Shown here in pieces: positions 17,976 to 26,061 of a DNA stretch of 64,000 nucleotides (positions are counted from its first letter, which is position 1; each line of letters starts with the position of its first letter). The DNA is from Chlorogloeopsis sp. ULAP01 (lineage in GTDB: Bacteria; Cyanobacteriota; Cyanobacteriia; Cyanobacteriales; Nostocaceae). A model generated the notes under the pieces. That model was not told where the DNA came from, did not search any database, and saw only the letters and a program-made list of their open reading frames with translations. The DNA is taken from positions 1 through 64,000 of the forward strand of contig NZ_JAUDRH010000001.1 of assembly GCF_030381805.1 (NCBI RefSeq), written 5' to 3'. The position numbers and the translations under genes were made by a program.

Positions 17976-18800
17976 CTAACAATTGACAGCTTCATAATCT
18001 TCCCAAGCTGCTTTGGCACCAGCTTCTACAATCAAACTCAAGTTGCAACCATACTCCCCAGCACAACTAAAAGAACCAAGCTCTAGTACGTAAAGTTCTC
18101 CTTCTGACTCACAAATGTCTATTGTATAGAGAGATTCTGGATACCAATTAACTTGCTTTAACACTTCACTCAGGTAGTTCTCTAGATAACCTCCCTTAAT
18201 TGTTTCATCTACTCTTTCTTCTCCCACTAGGTAGAGTGAACCAGTGAGAATTTCATTTTTGTACACAAAAAATCTCCACTCTCTAGTAATTATTCGCTTA
18301 CCACTTACTAGCACTAAAGTTGTTTCATCTCTTTTCAATTCGTTTCTCAAAGACTGTATTGTATTTAAAATATTCAGATTAAAAACTCCAGCCCGAAACG
18401 ATTTCATGTTACTGTCAGGTCTAATAAATAGTTCGCCTTCAGATTGGAAATATTTAAGAATTTCTTTTCTTCTTCTAATTAATTCACCCAAAGAGAGAAG
18501 AAAATATTTGTTATTGAGTAGATATTGACCAAAATATGTGTAATAAGTAGAACAGCGAAGATTCCTCTCATCCATATAAGCTCCGGGAATCCAAGAAGTT
18601 TTTAAGATATCTCGTCCTAAATTTAGAGTTCCTCTGAATAAAACACAATCATGCTCTGGGAAATATTTATTTGCCTCTTGGGGACGAAAGTGAAGATATT
18701 TTGTCTGTTTGTAAATGTATCCTTGTTTTTTCAATTCTTCTAAAAACTGTTCTTCGGCATCATAAATATTTTTTTCAATTAACCAATTGACTTTTGTCAT
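17976..18800 (-). CDS. ATP-grasp (DUF4343-like) protein
   Basis: A 274-residue soluble protein of the ATP-grasp type. The middle has a conserved substrate/ATP region (ELFIRPDSNMKSFRAGVFN, TREWRFFVYKNEILTGSLYL). The C-terminal DICESEGELYVLELGSFS supplies the acidic Mg-ATP ligands expected (Asp, Glu and a Gly-Ser-Phe-Ser turn in place of the usual N-x-F). Such proteins ligate a carboxylate to an amine or thiol using ATP; the substrate is unknown. Its start overlaps the 3' end of the epimerase gene by four bases, so the two are translationally coupled and probably act in the same pathway. Confidence 0.78.
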   Translation of the reverse strand: MTKVNWLIEKNIYDAEEQFLEELKKQGYIYKQTKYLHFRPQEANKYFPEHDCVLFRGTLNLGRDILKTSWIPGAYMDERNLRCSTYYTYFGQYLLNNKYFLLSLGELIRRRKEILKYFQSEGELFIRPDSNMKSFRAGVFNLNILNTIQSLRNELKRDETTLVLVSGKRIITREWRFFVYKNEILTGSLYLVGEERVDETIKGGYLENYLSEVLKQVNWYPESLYTIDICESEGELYVLELGSFSCAGEYGCNLSLIVEAGAKAAWEDYEAVNC

Positions 18801-19819
18801 AATGAGTGATGATGTATGCCTTCTTCATCTACTCTACGCCATGCTTGCAGAACATTCTTTTCTTTTTCTGGTGACAATCCACTCGGGTATTCTGGTTGTT
18901 CAAGTTGATCCCATTGCCAAATATCATGAATAGTTTGGGCTAAGGGACGGAAACTCAAACCATCTGCGATCGCTTTCCTGTTGTTCAAACAGGGAAAGGT
19001 ATTTTGTAGTGATAATGGCAACCATAAAGGTAACTCTTGCCAGTGTTTTATACCTTGTGACTCTAAAAATTTTCCCGGAACCCAAATAAATTTTGCGTTA
19101 CTTCCACTCACCTGCCGACAGGTTTCTAATACCTGACCTAAGTTAAGGGAATAATCCGGCCCAACAGCATTATACACCCCTCCTTTGCGGGCTAATGCCA
19201 TTCGATAAATCCATTCCACTAAATCTCGTGCATCAATGAATTGAACTGGTAAGTGAGGGGACTCTGGAGTCAAAACTTCTCCACCTTGAGAAACACGCCG
19301 CACCCAGTATGGAAGGCGTCCAAGATTATCATAGGGGCCAACAATCAATCCAGGTCGAACAATTAGCCCTCGCTCACCATAAATTTCTTGAACCACTGAT
19401 TCTGCAAGAGCTTTATGAGTACCGTATATCTCTGCGTCTGTCTTTTCAGACGGATTTTGATCAATCCCATAGCGGGGTAGTGTTTCGCCACCATTAGTTT
19501 GTAGTTCAGCGTAAACACTGATTGTGGAGATAAAAATGTAAAATTCTACTGAATCTTTTAATAACTCTGCCATATCTCGAACGAGTTGCTCTAAATTTGG
19601 GAAGTAGCCAGCAGTATCAATCACAATATCCCATTTTCTTCCCCGCAAAGCAGCAAGATTACCTTTGAGGCGATCGCCTACCAACTTCTCCACATTTGGG
19701 TAAAGACTATTGTTAGTTTGTCCTCGATTCAAAAGTGTGATCTGACACCCATTATTAAGAGCGATTTCAACAAAATGTCGTCCGAGAAATTGAGTGCCAC
19801 CTAAAATCAAAATATTCAT
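18797..19819 (-). CDS. NAD-dependent epimerase/dehydratase (extended SDR)
   Basis: About 340 residues from ATG 19819 (MNILILGGTQFLG); an upstream ATG at 19834 adds five residues. The Rossmann motif LGGTQFLGRHF binds NAD(P). Later motifs are FISTISVYAEL and GLIVRPGLIVGPYDNLGRLP. The usual YxxxK appears as YGTHKALAE, keeping Tyr and Lys. The C-terminal half fits sugar-nucleotide or isoflavone-reductase-like members and resembles the CP41-type epimerases common in cyanobacteria. It overlaps the ATP-grasp gene by four bases. The substrate is unknown, and no sugar-nucleotide cluster surrounds it. Confidence 0.85.
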   Translation of the reverse strand: MNILILGGTQFLGRHFVEIALNNGCQITLLNRGQTNNSLYPNVEKLVGDRLKGNLAALRGRKWDIVIDTAGYFPNLEQLVRDMAELLKDSVEFYIFISTISVYAELQTNGGETLPRYGIDQNPSEKTDAEIYGTHKALAESVVQEIYGERGLIVRPGLIVGPYDNLGRLPYWVRRVSQGGEVLTPESPHLPVQFIDARDLVEWIYRMALARKGGVYNAVGPDYSLNLGQVLETCRQVSGSNAKFIWVPGKFLESQGIKHWQELPLWLPLSLQNTFPCLNNRKAIADGLSFRPLAQTIHDIWQWDQLEQPEYPSGLSPEKEKNVLQAWRRVDEEGIHHHSL

Positions 19820-20006
19820 CTTTCCATTCAGCAAATAAAATAAAGAAAACTATGCATAAGGTGTAAGGCACAACTGCATACATCTAATTACGATTAGATT
19901 GTAGGGTAGGCATTTTCTACCAGTATCGACTGTATCATTAATAATCAATTCCAAGCAGTGCCTGCCATACAAGTCTCTTAGCTGTTTGTCTTGAAGGAGA
20001 CTGCAT

Positions 20007-21569
20007 ATGGAAAGCTTTGATTATGTGATTTTAGGGGCAGGATTAGGTGGGCTTGCGGCAGCAGCTTGTCTAACACGCCAGGGCTATCGAGTTGCGGTTT
20101 TAGAAAAACATTATTTACCAGGTGGATGTTGCCACACCTTTGACTATGGTGACTATCGCTTTTGTGCGGATGTTCACTATATTTCTCAATGCGGTTCTGG
20201 GGAAACTATTGGGCAATTTCTCAATTACATAGAACGGAATGTTCCCTTTAACTCTCTCGATCCTGATTGCATTGATCGCATCGTTACACCCGAAGTTGAT
20301 TTTCGCATTCCTTTAGGATGGGAAGCTTTGCGTGATCGCCTCTTGGCAAGTTTTCCAGATCAGGCAGAAGCCATTAATTTATATTGCGACGAAATCAAAC
20401 TTTTACATCAGCAGATTCATGATTTGGTACGAGAGGTGCGCTGGTACGATCAAAAATGGAGTGATTGGTTAAAATTACCAAAGTATTGGCATCTATTCTT
20501 GAGGCGCAACTGGACGTTGCAAGATCTTTACGATCGCGTTGGCTTATCGCTGAAATTACAGGCACTTCTGGCGGGGCAAAGCGGCGATTATGCCCTACCT
20601 CCAAATGAAATTGCCTTGCTTACCCACACTTCTCTAGTTTGGGATTATTCCGAAGGTGCTTACTATCCCAGGCATCACTTCAAGCATTTTGTAGACACAA
20701 TTGTCGAAGCTATTACTGCTGGTGGGGGTGTGGTTCAGTTCTCAACCCCAGTAGAACACATTGAAGTGCGCGATCACACCGTGCAATTTGTCACTGCTTC
20801 GGGAACATCCTATGCAGCGAAAAAGGCTTATATCAGCGATCTAGATCCAAAATTAACAGTCCAGTTGATGCATAATGCCAACGCCTTAAGTGCAAAAGAA
20901 CGCGATCGCCTCACTGGTTACGAATACTCAGCTAGCGCCTTTAACATTTATCTGGGATTAGACAGCCGCTTCGAGCCACAACGCTATGGCATTGGCAACT
21001 GGAATATCTGGTATTATCCGACAGGCGATCTCAATCACGAATATCAGCAACAACTACAAGGTAACTTCCAAAATCCCTGGATCTTTTTGTCTTGCCCAAC
21101 GATGAAATCCCGCGAACCGGGAATGGCTCCAGAAGGGCATCACGTGTTGGAAATTGCCACTGTCTGCCCCTACGAGCCGTTTAAACAATTGCATGAAACC
21201 GATCCCAAAGCTTACAAAGCTAAAAAGCGAGAGGTTTATCAGGCACTTATGGCTAGCGTGCGGGATTTAATTCCGGATGTGGATACTTATGCCCGCATGA
21301 AGGTTTACGGAACGCCAACTACAAGCGAATTTTATTTAGGGCAGCCGCAAGGTAATATTTATGGTGCTAAATTGGTGCCGCGTCAGGTTGGTTTAAATCG
21401 CTTGGGCTACACAACCGAACTACCAAACTTGTTTTTTGTCGGAGCTAGTGCAGGTTATCCTAGCGTACCGGGCGTGATTGGCAATGGGATGGATGTTGCT
21501 GAACTAATTACAGGGCAATCTGTTTGGAGTCGAGCCAAGCCTGAACATGAACAATTGGTGAGAAGTTAG
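20007..21569 (+). CDS. FAD-dependent carotenoid-type oxidoreductase (CrtI/CrtISO/retinol saturase-like)
   Basis: A 520-residue flavoprotein. N-terminal FAD fold DYVILGAGLGGLAAAACLTR followed by VAVLEKHYLPGGCCHTF, as in phytoene desaturases, carotene isomerases and retinol saturases. Central substrate-domain motifs are HTSLVWDYSEGAYYPRHHF and FVDTIVEAITAGGG. The C-terminal FAD-capping region is LPNLFFVGASAGYPSVPGVIGNGMDVAELI. Length is normal and no lesion is seen. It probably acts on a carotenoid or other isoprenoid at the membrane. It is not next to other carotenoid genes, so the exact reaction cannot be told. ATG 20007 is preceded by a fair ribosome-binding site (GAAGGAGA). Confidence 0.85.
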   Translation: MESFDYVILGAGLGGLAAAACLTRQGYRVAVLEKHYLPGGCCHTFDYGDYRFCADVHYISQCGSGETIGQFLNYIERNVPFNSLDPDCIDRIVTPEVDFRIPLGWEALRDRLLASFPDQAEAINLYCDEIKLLHQQIHDLVREVRWYDQKWSDWLKLPKYWHLFLRRNWTLQDLYDRVGLSLKLQALLAGQSGDYALPPNEIALLTHTSLVWDYSEGAYYPRHHFKHFVDTIVEAITAGGGVVQFSTPVEHIEVRDHTVQFVTASGTSYAAKKAYISDLDPKLTVQLMHNANALSAKERDRLTGYEYSASAFNIYLGLDSRFEPQRYGIGNWNIWYYPTGDLNHEYQQQLQGNFQNPWIFLSCPTMKSREPGMAPEGHHVLEIATVCPYEPFKQLHETDPKAYKAKKREVYQALMASVRDLIPDVDTYARMKVYGTPTTSEFYLGQPQGNIYGAKLVPRQVGLNRLGYTTELPNLFFVGASAGYPSVPGVIGNGMDVAELITGQSVWSRAKPEHEQLVRS

Positions 21570-21711
21570 TATTTTATCCGAAGGTAGAGCTAAAATTGGC
21601 GTGCTTGCGATCCCGAATCGCGAGCGCCCCATTTGTAAATCTTCTAACTCTAGCAGTTTAACTAGCCTGACAAGATTAGCGATCGCACAACATCTCAAGC
21701 CATATTGATTT

Positions 21712-21930
21712 CTAGGTGCGTTGGCGTTGAGCGATTTGTATTAATAGCCGTAATGCTTCGTTGACAGACTCATCAGTTGGAAATGCCTGTGCAACGTCAG
21801 GATCGAGCAACACGAGATTAGTTCCGGCTTTGTAGCGTTCTGCATACTTTCCCCTCACACCACCTGTCATTTTGGAAAAGTCGTATTCAGGACGTAGCTC
21901 ATTCTCAAACTCGTTTTCATTCTCCTTCAT
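21712..21930 (-). CDS. BrnA-like antitoxin
   Basis: A 72-residue protein with an acidic N-terminus (MKENENEFENELRPEYDFSK) and a C-terminal ribbon-helix-helix-like part (NLVLLDPDVAQAFPTDESVN, EALRLLIQIAQ), matching antitoxins paired with BrnT. It overlaps the end of the BrnT gene by 14 bases, in the usual toxin-first order. Both members look intact, unlike the other toxin-antitoxin loci of this window. Confidence 0.82.
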   Translation of the reverse strand: MKENENEFENELRPEYDFSKMTGGVRGKYAERYKAGTNLVLLDPDVAQAFPTDESVNEALRLLIQIAQRQRT

Positions 21931-22189
21931 AGAACCTCCGTTCTTGGCGTGTTGCTTCTCGTGTACTTATGATCCGGATACGTTCATCTCGGTCAGTATG
22001 AGATACTACCAGCAAACGACCATACCTGGATAATCCGATGGTAACGTATCGGTTCTCTCCTATCGAGTGGTCAGGATCTGGAAAGGTTAATGATAAAGTA
22101 TCACCGAAGACTGTAGCGGCTTCCTTGAATGAAACACCGTGTTTTTTCAAATTTCTGTCTGCTTTATCAGGATTCCATTCAAATTCCAT
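21917..22189 (-). CDS. BrnT-family ribonuclease toxin
   Basis: About 90 residues from ATG 22189 (MEFEWNPDKADRNLKKHGVS); an in-frame ATG two codons upstream is possible. The pattern EWNPDKADRNLKKHGVSFKEA, FPDPDHSIGENRYVTIGLS and RIISTREATRQERRFYE is the BrnT signature, a RelE-fold ribonuclease that inhibits growth. The C-terminal Arg/Glu-rich motif that carries catalytic residues is complete. With the downstream BrnA-like gene this forms a type II toxin-antitoxin operon, expected to be autorepressed by the complex. Confidence 0.88.
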   Translation of the reverse strand: MEFEWNPDKADRNLKKHGVSFKEAATVFGDTLSLTFPDPDHSIGENRYVTIGLSRYGRLLVVSHTDRDERIRIISTREATRQERRFYEGE

Positions 22190-22311
22190 GTGCAAAGTTG
22201 CATTAGTTGTTGTTCTAATCAGCTTATCAACATCTCAAACTGTTACCAGCAAGGATATAAACCACAACACCTGCAAGCATTTAACAAAACTGTCCACAGC
22301 GATCGCACAAC

Positions 22312-22893
22312 TTACTCACTTGTTAGAAAAATCCGATTCAAGTGCAATGAAACATCTTCAAACCCAGGAATAACCACTGATTGATGAGGGAGAGAAATTT
22401 GTTTGCCCAGATAGTTAAACTCACCTTGAGCATTTTGATACGGCTGACTGTAATGCTCTAGTTGGCGAGAATTTAAATTCACAATCCAATAATCGGAAAT
22501 TCCAGCTTCTGCGTACAATTCTAGTTTTGTGGTTTGGTCGTAATCTACAGTAGTGTCCGAAATTTCGATTACCAACAAAATATCTTCGGGATAAGGATGA
22601 TGAGCGAGATAATCTTCATCCCTCCCACGTGCAATCACGACATCCGGCTCAGGCTCGCTGTGATTGGGAAGAGTAATCGGATCTTGCCCACGGATGACTA
22701 CGCTATCCCCTAAAAGCCGATCCAGTTGACGGCACAAAATAGAACCGCAGACGGTATGAGGCGTTACCTTTGCAGTCATCTGAATCAGTTCTCCTCGAAT
22801 TAATTCAATGCGATCGCCTTCCGTCAAAAATCCGAGTTCAATCAGCCTATGATATTCGTCAATTGTGAATCGCTTCGGGGTGATAACATTCAT
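22312..22893 (-). CDS. Uma2-family (DUF820) PD-(D/E)XK endonuclease-like protein
   Basis: A 193-residue protein of the Uma2 family, heavily expanded in cyanobacteria. Seen: MNVITPKRFTIDEYHRL start, EGDRIELIRGELIQM, then the nuclease core EPEPDVVIA, DILLVIEISDTT and KLELYAEAGISDYWIV, giving the D...ExE...K pattern of PD-(D/E)XK enzymes. Length and motifs are typical. The biological role is not settled; members are often associated with mobile DNA. It is not overlapping its neighbours. Confidence 0.9.
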   Translation of the reverse strand: MNVITPKRFTIDEYHRLIELGFLTEGDRIELIRGELIQMTAKVTPHTVCGSILCRQLDRLLGDSVVIRGQDPITLPNHSEPEPDVVIARGRDEDYLAHHPYPEDILLVIEISDTTVDYDQTTKLELYAEAGISDYWIVNLNSRQLEHYSQPYQNAQGEFNYLGKQISLPHQSVVIPGFEDVSLHLNRIFLTSE

Positions 22894-22924
22894 GAGACAC
22901 TTTTTACTTGTACGCTAGCAGAGA

Positions 22925-24106
22925 TTATCTTGACTTTACACTCAACGCCTCAAACTGCTGCCAACAAAGATACAACGCCCGTGGCACGTGAAAGCAGCCT
23001 TTCCATTTGCCACCTTTGAGATTTAACAATACTTCCCCACGGCGATTGAGGTAGCCAAACCACTCGCCGTATTCTGGATCGGCAAAGTGCGGCCAAGCAT
23101 AATCGTGCATCTTTTTATACCATTCCCAACACGCTTCCCGCCCCGTCAAGTGATAGCCCATTGCTAATGCAACTAAAGATTCTAAGTGTACCCACCATAA
23201 CTTTTGATCCCATTCCAGTTGCTGGGGGGGATGTCCGTCTGCATCCATAAAGTAATACAATCCGCCATATTCACTATCCCAAGAAAAATTGAGAATATTT
23301 AGTACCACTTCAACGGCTTGGTTAATTGTTTTGGTATCGTTTTTGCGGCGGGCAATGTCCATAATAAACCACATTGCTTCGATGCCGTGTCCAGGGTTAA
23401 TTAGCCGCCCGTCAAAACAATCTATATGAGCACCGTCGGGGGCAACGTTTTCGTACATCAGTCCCCGTTTTGAATCGAGAAAATCGCTCATTACTTCCTG
23501 AACTGTTGCAGCTAAAACTTGCTCAAGAGTTTCGCCCGGCAGCAACCATTCCATTTCTAAAGTTAAATTGGCTAGAATCATCGGCACTGCCAAGGATTTC
23601 ATCGGGCGCGTACCGGAATAAGTTTTGTTATATTTGCCCTTGGGGTTGTCCTTACGGCGCAAAACGTTATTATAAGCTTGCATTGCCACGTCCTTTGCCC
23701 ATTCTTCGCCACAAGCAAGGGCGTACTGGCTAAATGCCATTGCTGCAAAGCAATCCGAAAAGATATTGTAGGGCTGAACTAATGGCTTGCCTTCACGGGT
23801 GATGGCAAAGTACCAGTTACCGTCAAGATCTCTGCCATGTTGGGCGAGAAAATTAGCACCATTGCTCGCAATTTTCAGCCAATTTTCGCGTTTTTCTAAC
23901 TGGTTGCAAAGCATGGAAAAAGTCCACACCTGGCGGTTTTGCAACCAGATAAATTTGTCTGTGTCATAAACTTTGCCTTGGCGATCAAGACAGGTAAAAT
24001 AGCCGCCTTGCTGCCAGTCGAGCGAGTGTTTTTCCCAAAAGATTAGTACGTTGTTGAGGAGCGCATTTTTGTAAAGTTCAGCGAGTTCTTTAAAGTTATG
24101 CTCCAT
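22925..24106 (-). CDS. AGE-family epimerase/isomerase (N-acylglucosamine 2-epimerase-like)
   Basis: About 393 residues from ATG 24106, chosen because GGGGAGA lies seven bases upstream; an earlier in-frame ATG (24136) lacks such a site. The protein has the (alpha/alpha)6-barrel pattern of N-acylglucosamine 2-epimerases and cellobiose 2-epimerases: conserved NRQVWTFSMLCNQL, DCFAAMAFSQYALA, NPGHGIEAMWFIMD and WWVHLESLVALAMGY, which carry the catalytic His residues. It interconverts C2 epimers of an aldose or N-acyl hexosamine; the precise sugar is unknown. A GH63 glucosidase lies 2 kb away on the same strand and may share a carbohydrate role. Confidence 0.88.
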   Translation of the reverse strand: MEHNFKELAELYKNALLNNVLIFWEKHSLDWQQGGYFTCLDRQGKVYDTDKFIWLQNRQVWTFSMLCNQLEKRENWLKIASNGANFLAQHGRDLDGNWYFAITREGKPLVQPYNIFSDCFAAMAFSQYALACGEEWAKDVAMQAYNNVLRRKDNPKGKYNKTYSGTRPMKSLAVPMILANLTLEMEWLLPGETLEQVLAATVQEVMSDFLDSKRGLMYENVAPDGAHIDCFDGRLINPGHGIEAMWFIMDIARRKNDTKTINQAVEVVLNILNFSWDSEYGGLYYFMDADGHPPQQLEWDQKLWWVHLESLVALAMGYHLTGREACWEWYKKMHDYAWPHFADPEYGEWFGYLNRRGEVLLNLKGGKWKGCFHVPRALYLCWQQFEALSVKSR

Positions 24107-24418
24107 AAGTTTTCTCCCCTTTTGTCCCAAAAACAACAGCTAAAGCCGTTTTATTCTCGTCAATTATCGCTTTGCAGTGGCTCGACTACAAGTATTCTTT
24201 GGATCTGTTGTGCGATCGCTCACCTGGAAAAAGGGGACAGTGATAGGTTACAGGGAATAGGTGAAGAGGACATGGAAACACAGTGACGCAAAGAGGGGGC
24301 GACGCGGAGAATTTATCAAAAATATTCCCCGTGTCCTCCTGCCCTACCAAAGGATACGCCACTAACTAACGCAACGCCTTACGGCGAACGTGTCTACTGC
24401 CATCTGCCTTGTACTTGG
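24107..24418. other. Intergenic stretch with dispersed repeat fragments
   Basis: It contains a GGGGACAGTGATAGGTTACAGGG-type repeat fragment near 24231, an A/G-rich segment and a GCGTTAGTT-like fragment near 24360-24390. No credible gene is seen. Confidence 0.45.
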
Positions 24419-25765
24419 TTATCTCACTTGTTCACTTAAGGGCTGAGAATTTTGTAAATTCATGACACTGCCGATGTTTGGTTGATTCTGTCCCCACTCA
24501 ATTAACTGCGTGAGTAAAGACATAGGAACTTTAGCTTTGGTGGCAGCTTCTTGTCTGGTTTTGCCTCGACGCAACAAAATAATTGCATCTTGAGTTTGTC
24601 TCCACGTTCTAGTGTAGGGCTTGATTTTACCTTCACGCCTTGCTACCACTAATCCACGAACAACAGCATTAGCATCACTAATCGACTGTTGTGAGTAATT
24701 AACTTCTTGGATTGGCGATGATTTCGTGACAATTGAGGTGTCTTCTGGAGGTTTAACTTCAGAAGCAAGTAAGCTAGAGGCAATGGTTGGTTGATTATTG
24801 CCCTGCTCAATTAATTGCGTGAGTAAAGACATAGGAACTTTAGCTTTGGTGGCAGCTTCTTGTCTGGTTTTGCCTCGACGCAACAAAATAATTGCATCTT
24901 GAGTTTGTCTCCACGTTCTAGTGTAGGGCTTGATTTTACCTTCACGCCTTGCTACCACTAATCCACGAACAACAGCATTAGCATCACTAATCGACTGTTG
25001 CGAGTACTGAACTTCTTGGCTTGAAGTTGATTTAGCAGTAGTTGAAGCACGTTTTGGTTGCACCCTAGCAGCAGGTGTTTTGGGGGTAGTATAAGCCTGT
25101 CTTGATGGAATAGTTCTACTGGGTGGGGTGAAAGCTCTGCTAGGTGTAGTTGGTATAACGGGAGGAATTGAAGTTCTTGGAGGAACTGTAGTCGCACTAG
25201 ATATAGGTGTTCTAGCAACATTAGTGGAAGACTGGCTGGGTGTGCCTGGCGACACAGGAGGTGATGGCTGACTAGGAATTATAGCCCTACTAGGTACACT
25301 TGCCCGATTAATGTTACTGGAAGGTAGGCGCGGGATAATTTGATTGTTGGGAGTAGTGTAAGCCTGGCTCGGCGTAGTTGGCATTCTAGGAAGAATGGAA
25401 GTTTGGTTAGGAACTGCCCTACCAGGCACGATCGCTCTATCGCTAATATTGGGAGATACTCCTGGAATATTTTGATTACCAGGAGCGATCGGCGGCATAT
25501 TAGGAAATTCTAAGTCAACTGGTGGATCTATAGGATATCCACTTGGGATATTTACGGTATCTGGAATAGTATCAAATTTGCCAGGTGTCCTTGCAGTATT
25601 GGGTGTAATTGTAGTATTAGGAGTGGTTGCAGAATTGTTAGCAGCATCACTAGTATCAGCAGCAATATTACCACTACTACTATTGCGAACCCGATTACAG
25701 GCTATTAAATAGCTAGATACTACAATAAGTACTAGATAAAATAGCACATTTTTTGTTCTTTTCAC
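24419..25765 (-). CDS. Pro/Thr-rich lipoprotein with a duplicated HTH-like domain
   Basis: A 448-residue protein. The N-terminal signal ends in lipobox YLIAC (about residue 23). Residues about 30-250 are a Pro/Thr/Ser/Asn-rich disordered stretch. Then come two almost identical copies of a ~75-residue unit (QYSQQSISDANAVVRGLVVA, REGKIKPYTRTWRQTQDAII, RGKTRQEAATKAKVPMSLLT) separated by about 28 residues. The second half of each unit looks like a helix-turn-helix (GKTRQEAATKAKVPMSLLTQ), odd for a lipoprotein facing the periplasm. I do not recognise a characterised family. The repeats are nearly identical at DNA level, so the duplication is recent or kept by gene conversion. Confidence 0.72.
   Translation of the reverse strand: MKRTKNVLFYLVLIVVSSYLIACNRVRNSSSGNIAADTSDAANNSATTPNTTITPNTARTPGKFDTIPDTVNIPSGYPIDPPVDLEFPNMPPIAPGNQNIPGVSPNISDRAIVPGRAVPNQTSILPRMPTTPSQAYTTPNNQIIPRLPSSNINRASVPSRAIIPSQPSPPVSPGTPSQSSTNVARTPISSATTVPPRTSIPPVIPTTPSRAFTPPSRTIPSRQAYTTPKTPAARVQPKRASTTAKSTSSQEVQYSQQSISDANAVVRGLVVARREGKIKPYTRTWRQTQDAIILLRRGKTRQEAATKAKVPMSLLTQLIEQGNNQPTIASSLLASEVKPPEDTSIVTKSSPIQEVNYSQQSISDANAVVRGLVVARREGKIKPYTRTWRQTQDAIILLRRGKTRQEAATKAKVPMSLLTQLIEWGQNQPNIGSVMNLQNSQPLSEQVR
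24498..25024. repeat. Direct repeat, two ~218-bp copies with 309-bp period
   Basis: Copies at about 24498-24715 and 24807-25024 differ at only a handful of positions, mostly at their ends. The period of 309 bp equals 103 codons, so gain or loss of a unit keeps the reading frame of the lipoprotein gene. Confidence 0.8.
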
Positions 25766-26061
25766 TTTTTCCTCACCAATTGTGGCAATTACTTGAGAGA
25801 TTCATCTCAACATTGCAGGATAGTTTGTTCAGGCTACTGCTTTGCCTTTGAGGCATTTCCTCCAGCAATTTGAAAGTGTCACTCTCTCATGACTTGACCT
25901 AGCTTTATCAACAAGGTCTAGAAATTAACCCTAGTATCTGAGGAAAATATCTTTCACTTCAGAGAAAGAAACTATCGTAATTCTCTTTCATGTCAGTATT
26001 TCCTGCCACTGGAGGAAGGTGTTAGAACTTAACTTTTTTCTAATTTTAACAATTTCGTGCT

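Noticed and set aside
21504..21698. Minus-strand frame overlapping the end of the carotenoid-type oxidoreductase
   Set aside because: It overlaps a certain gene and includes a palindromic GCGATCCCGAATCGC-type segment; no protein similarity recognised.
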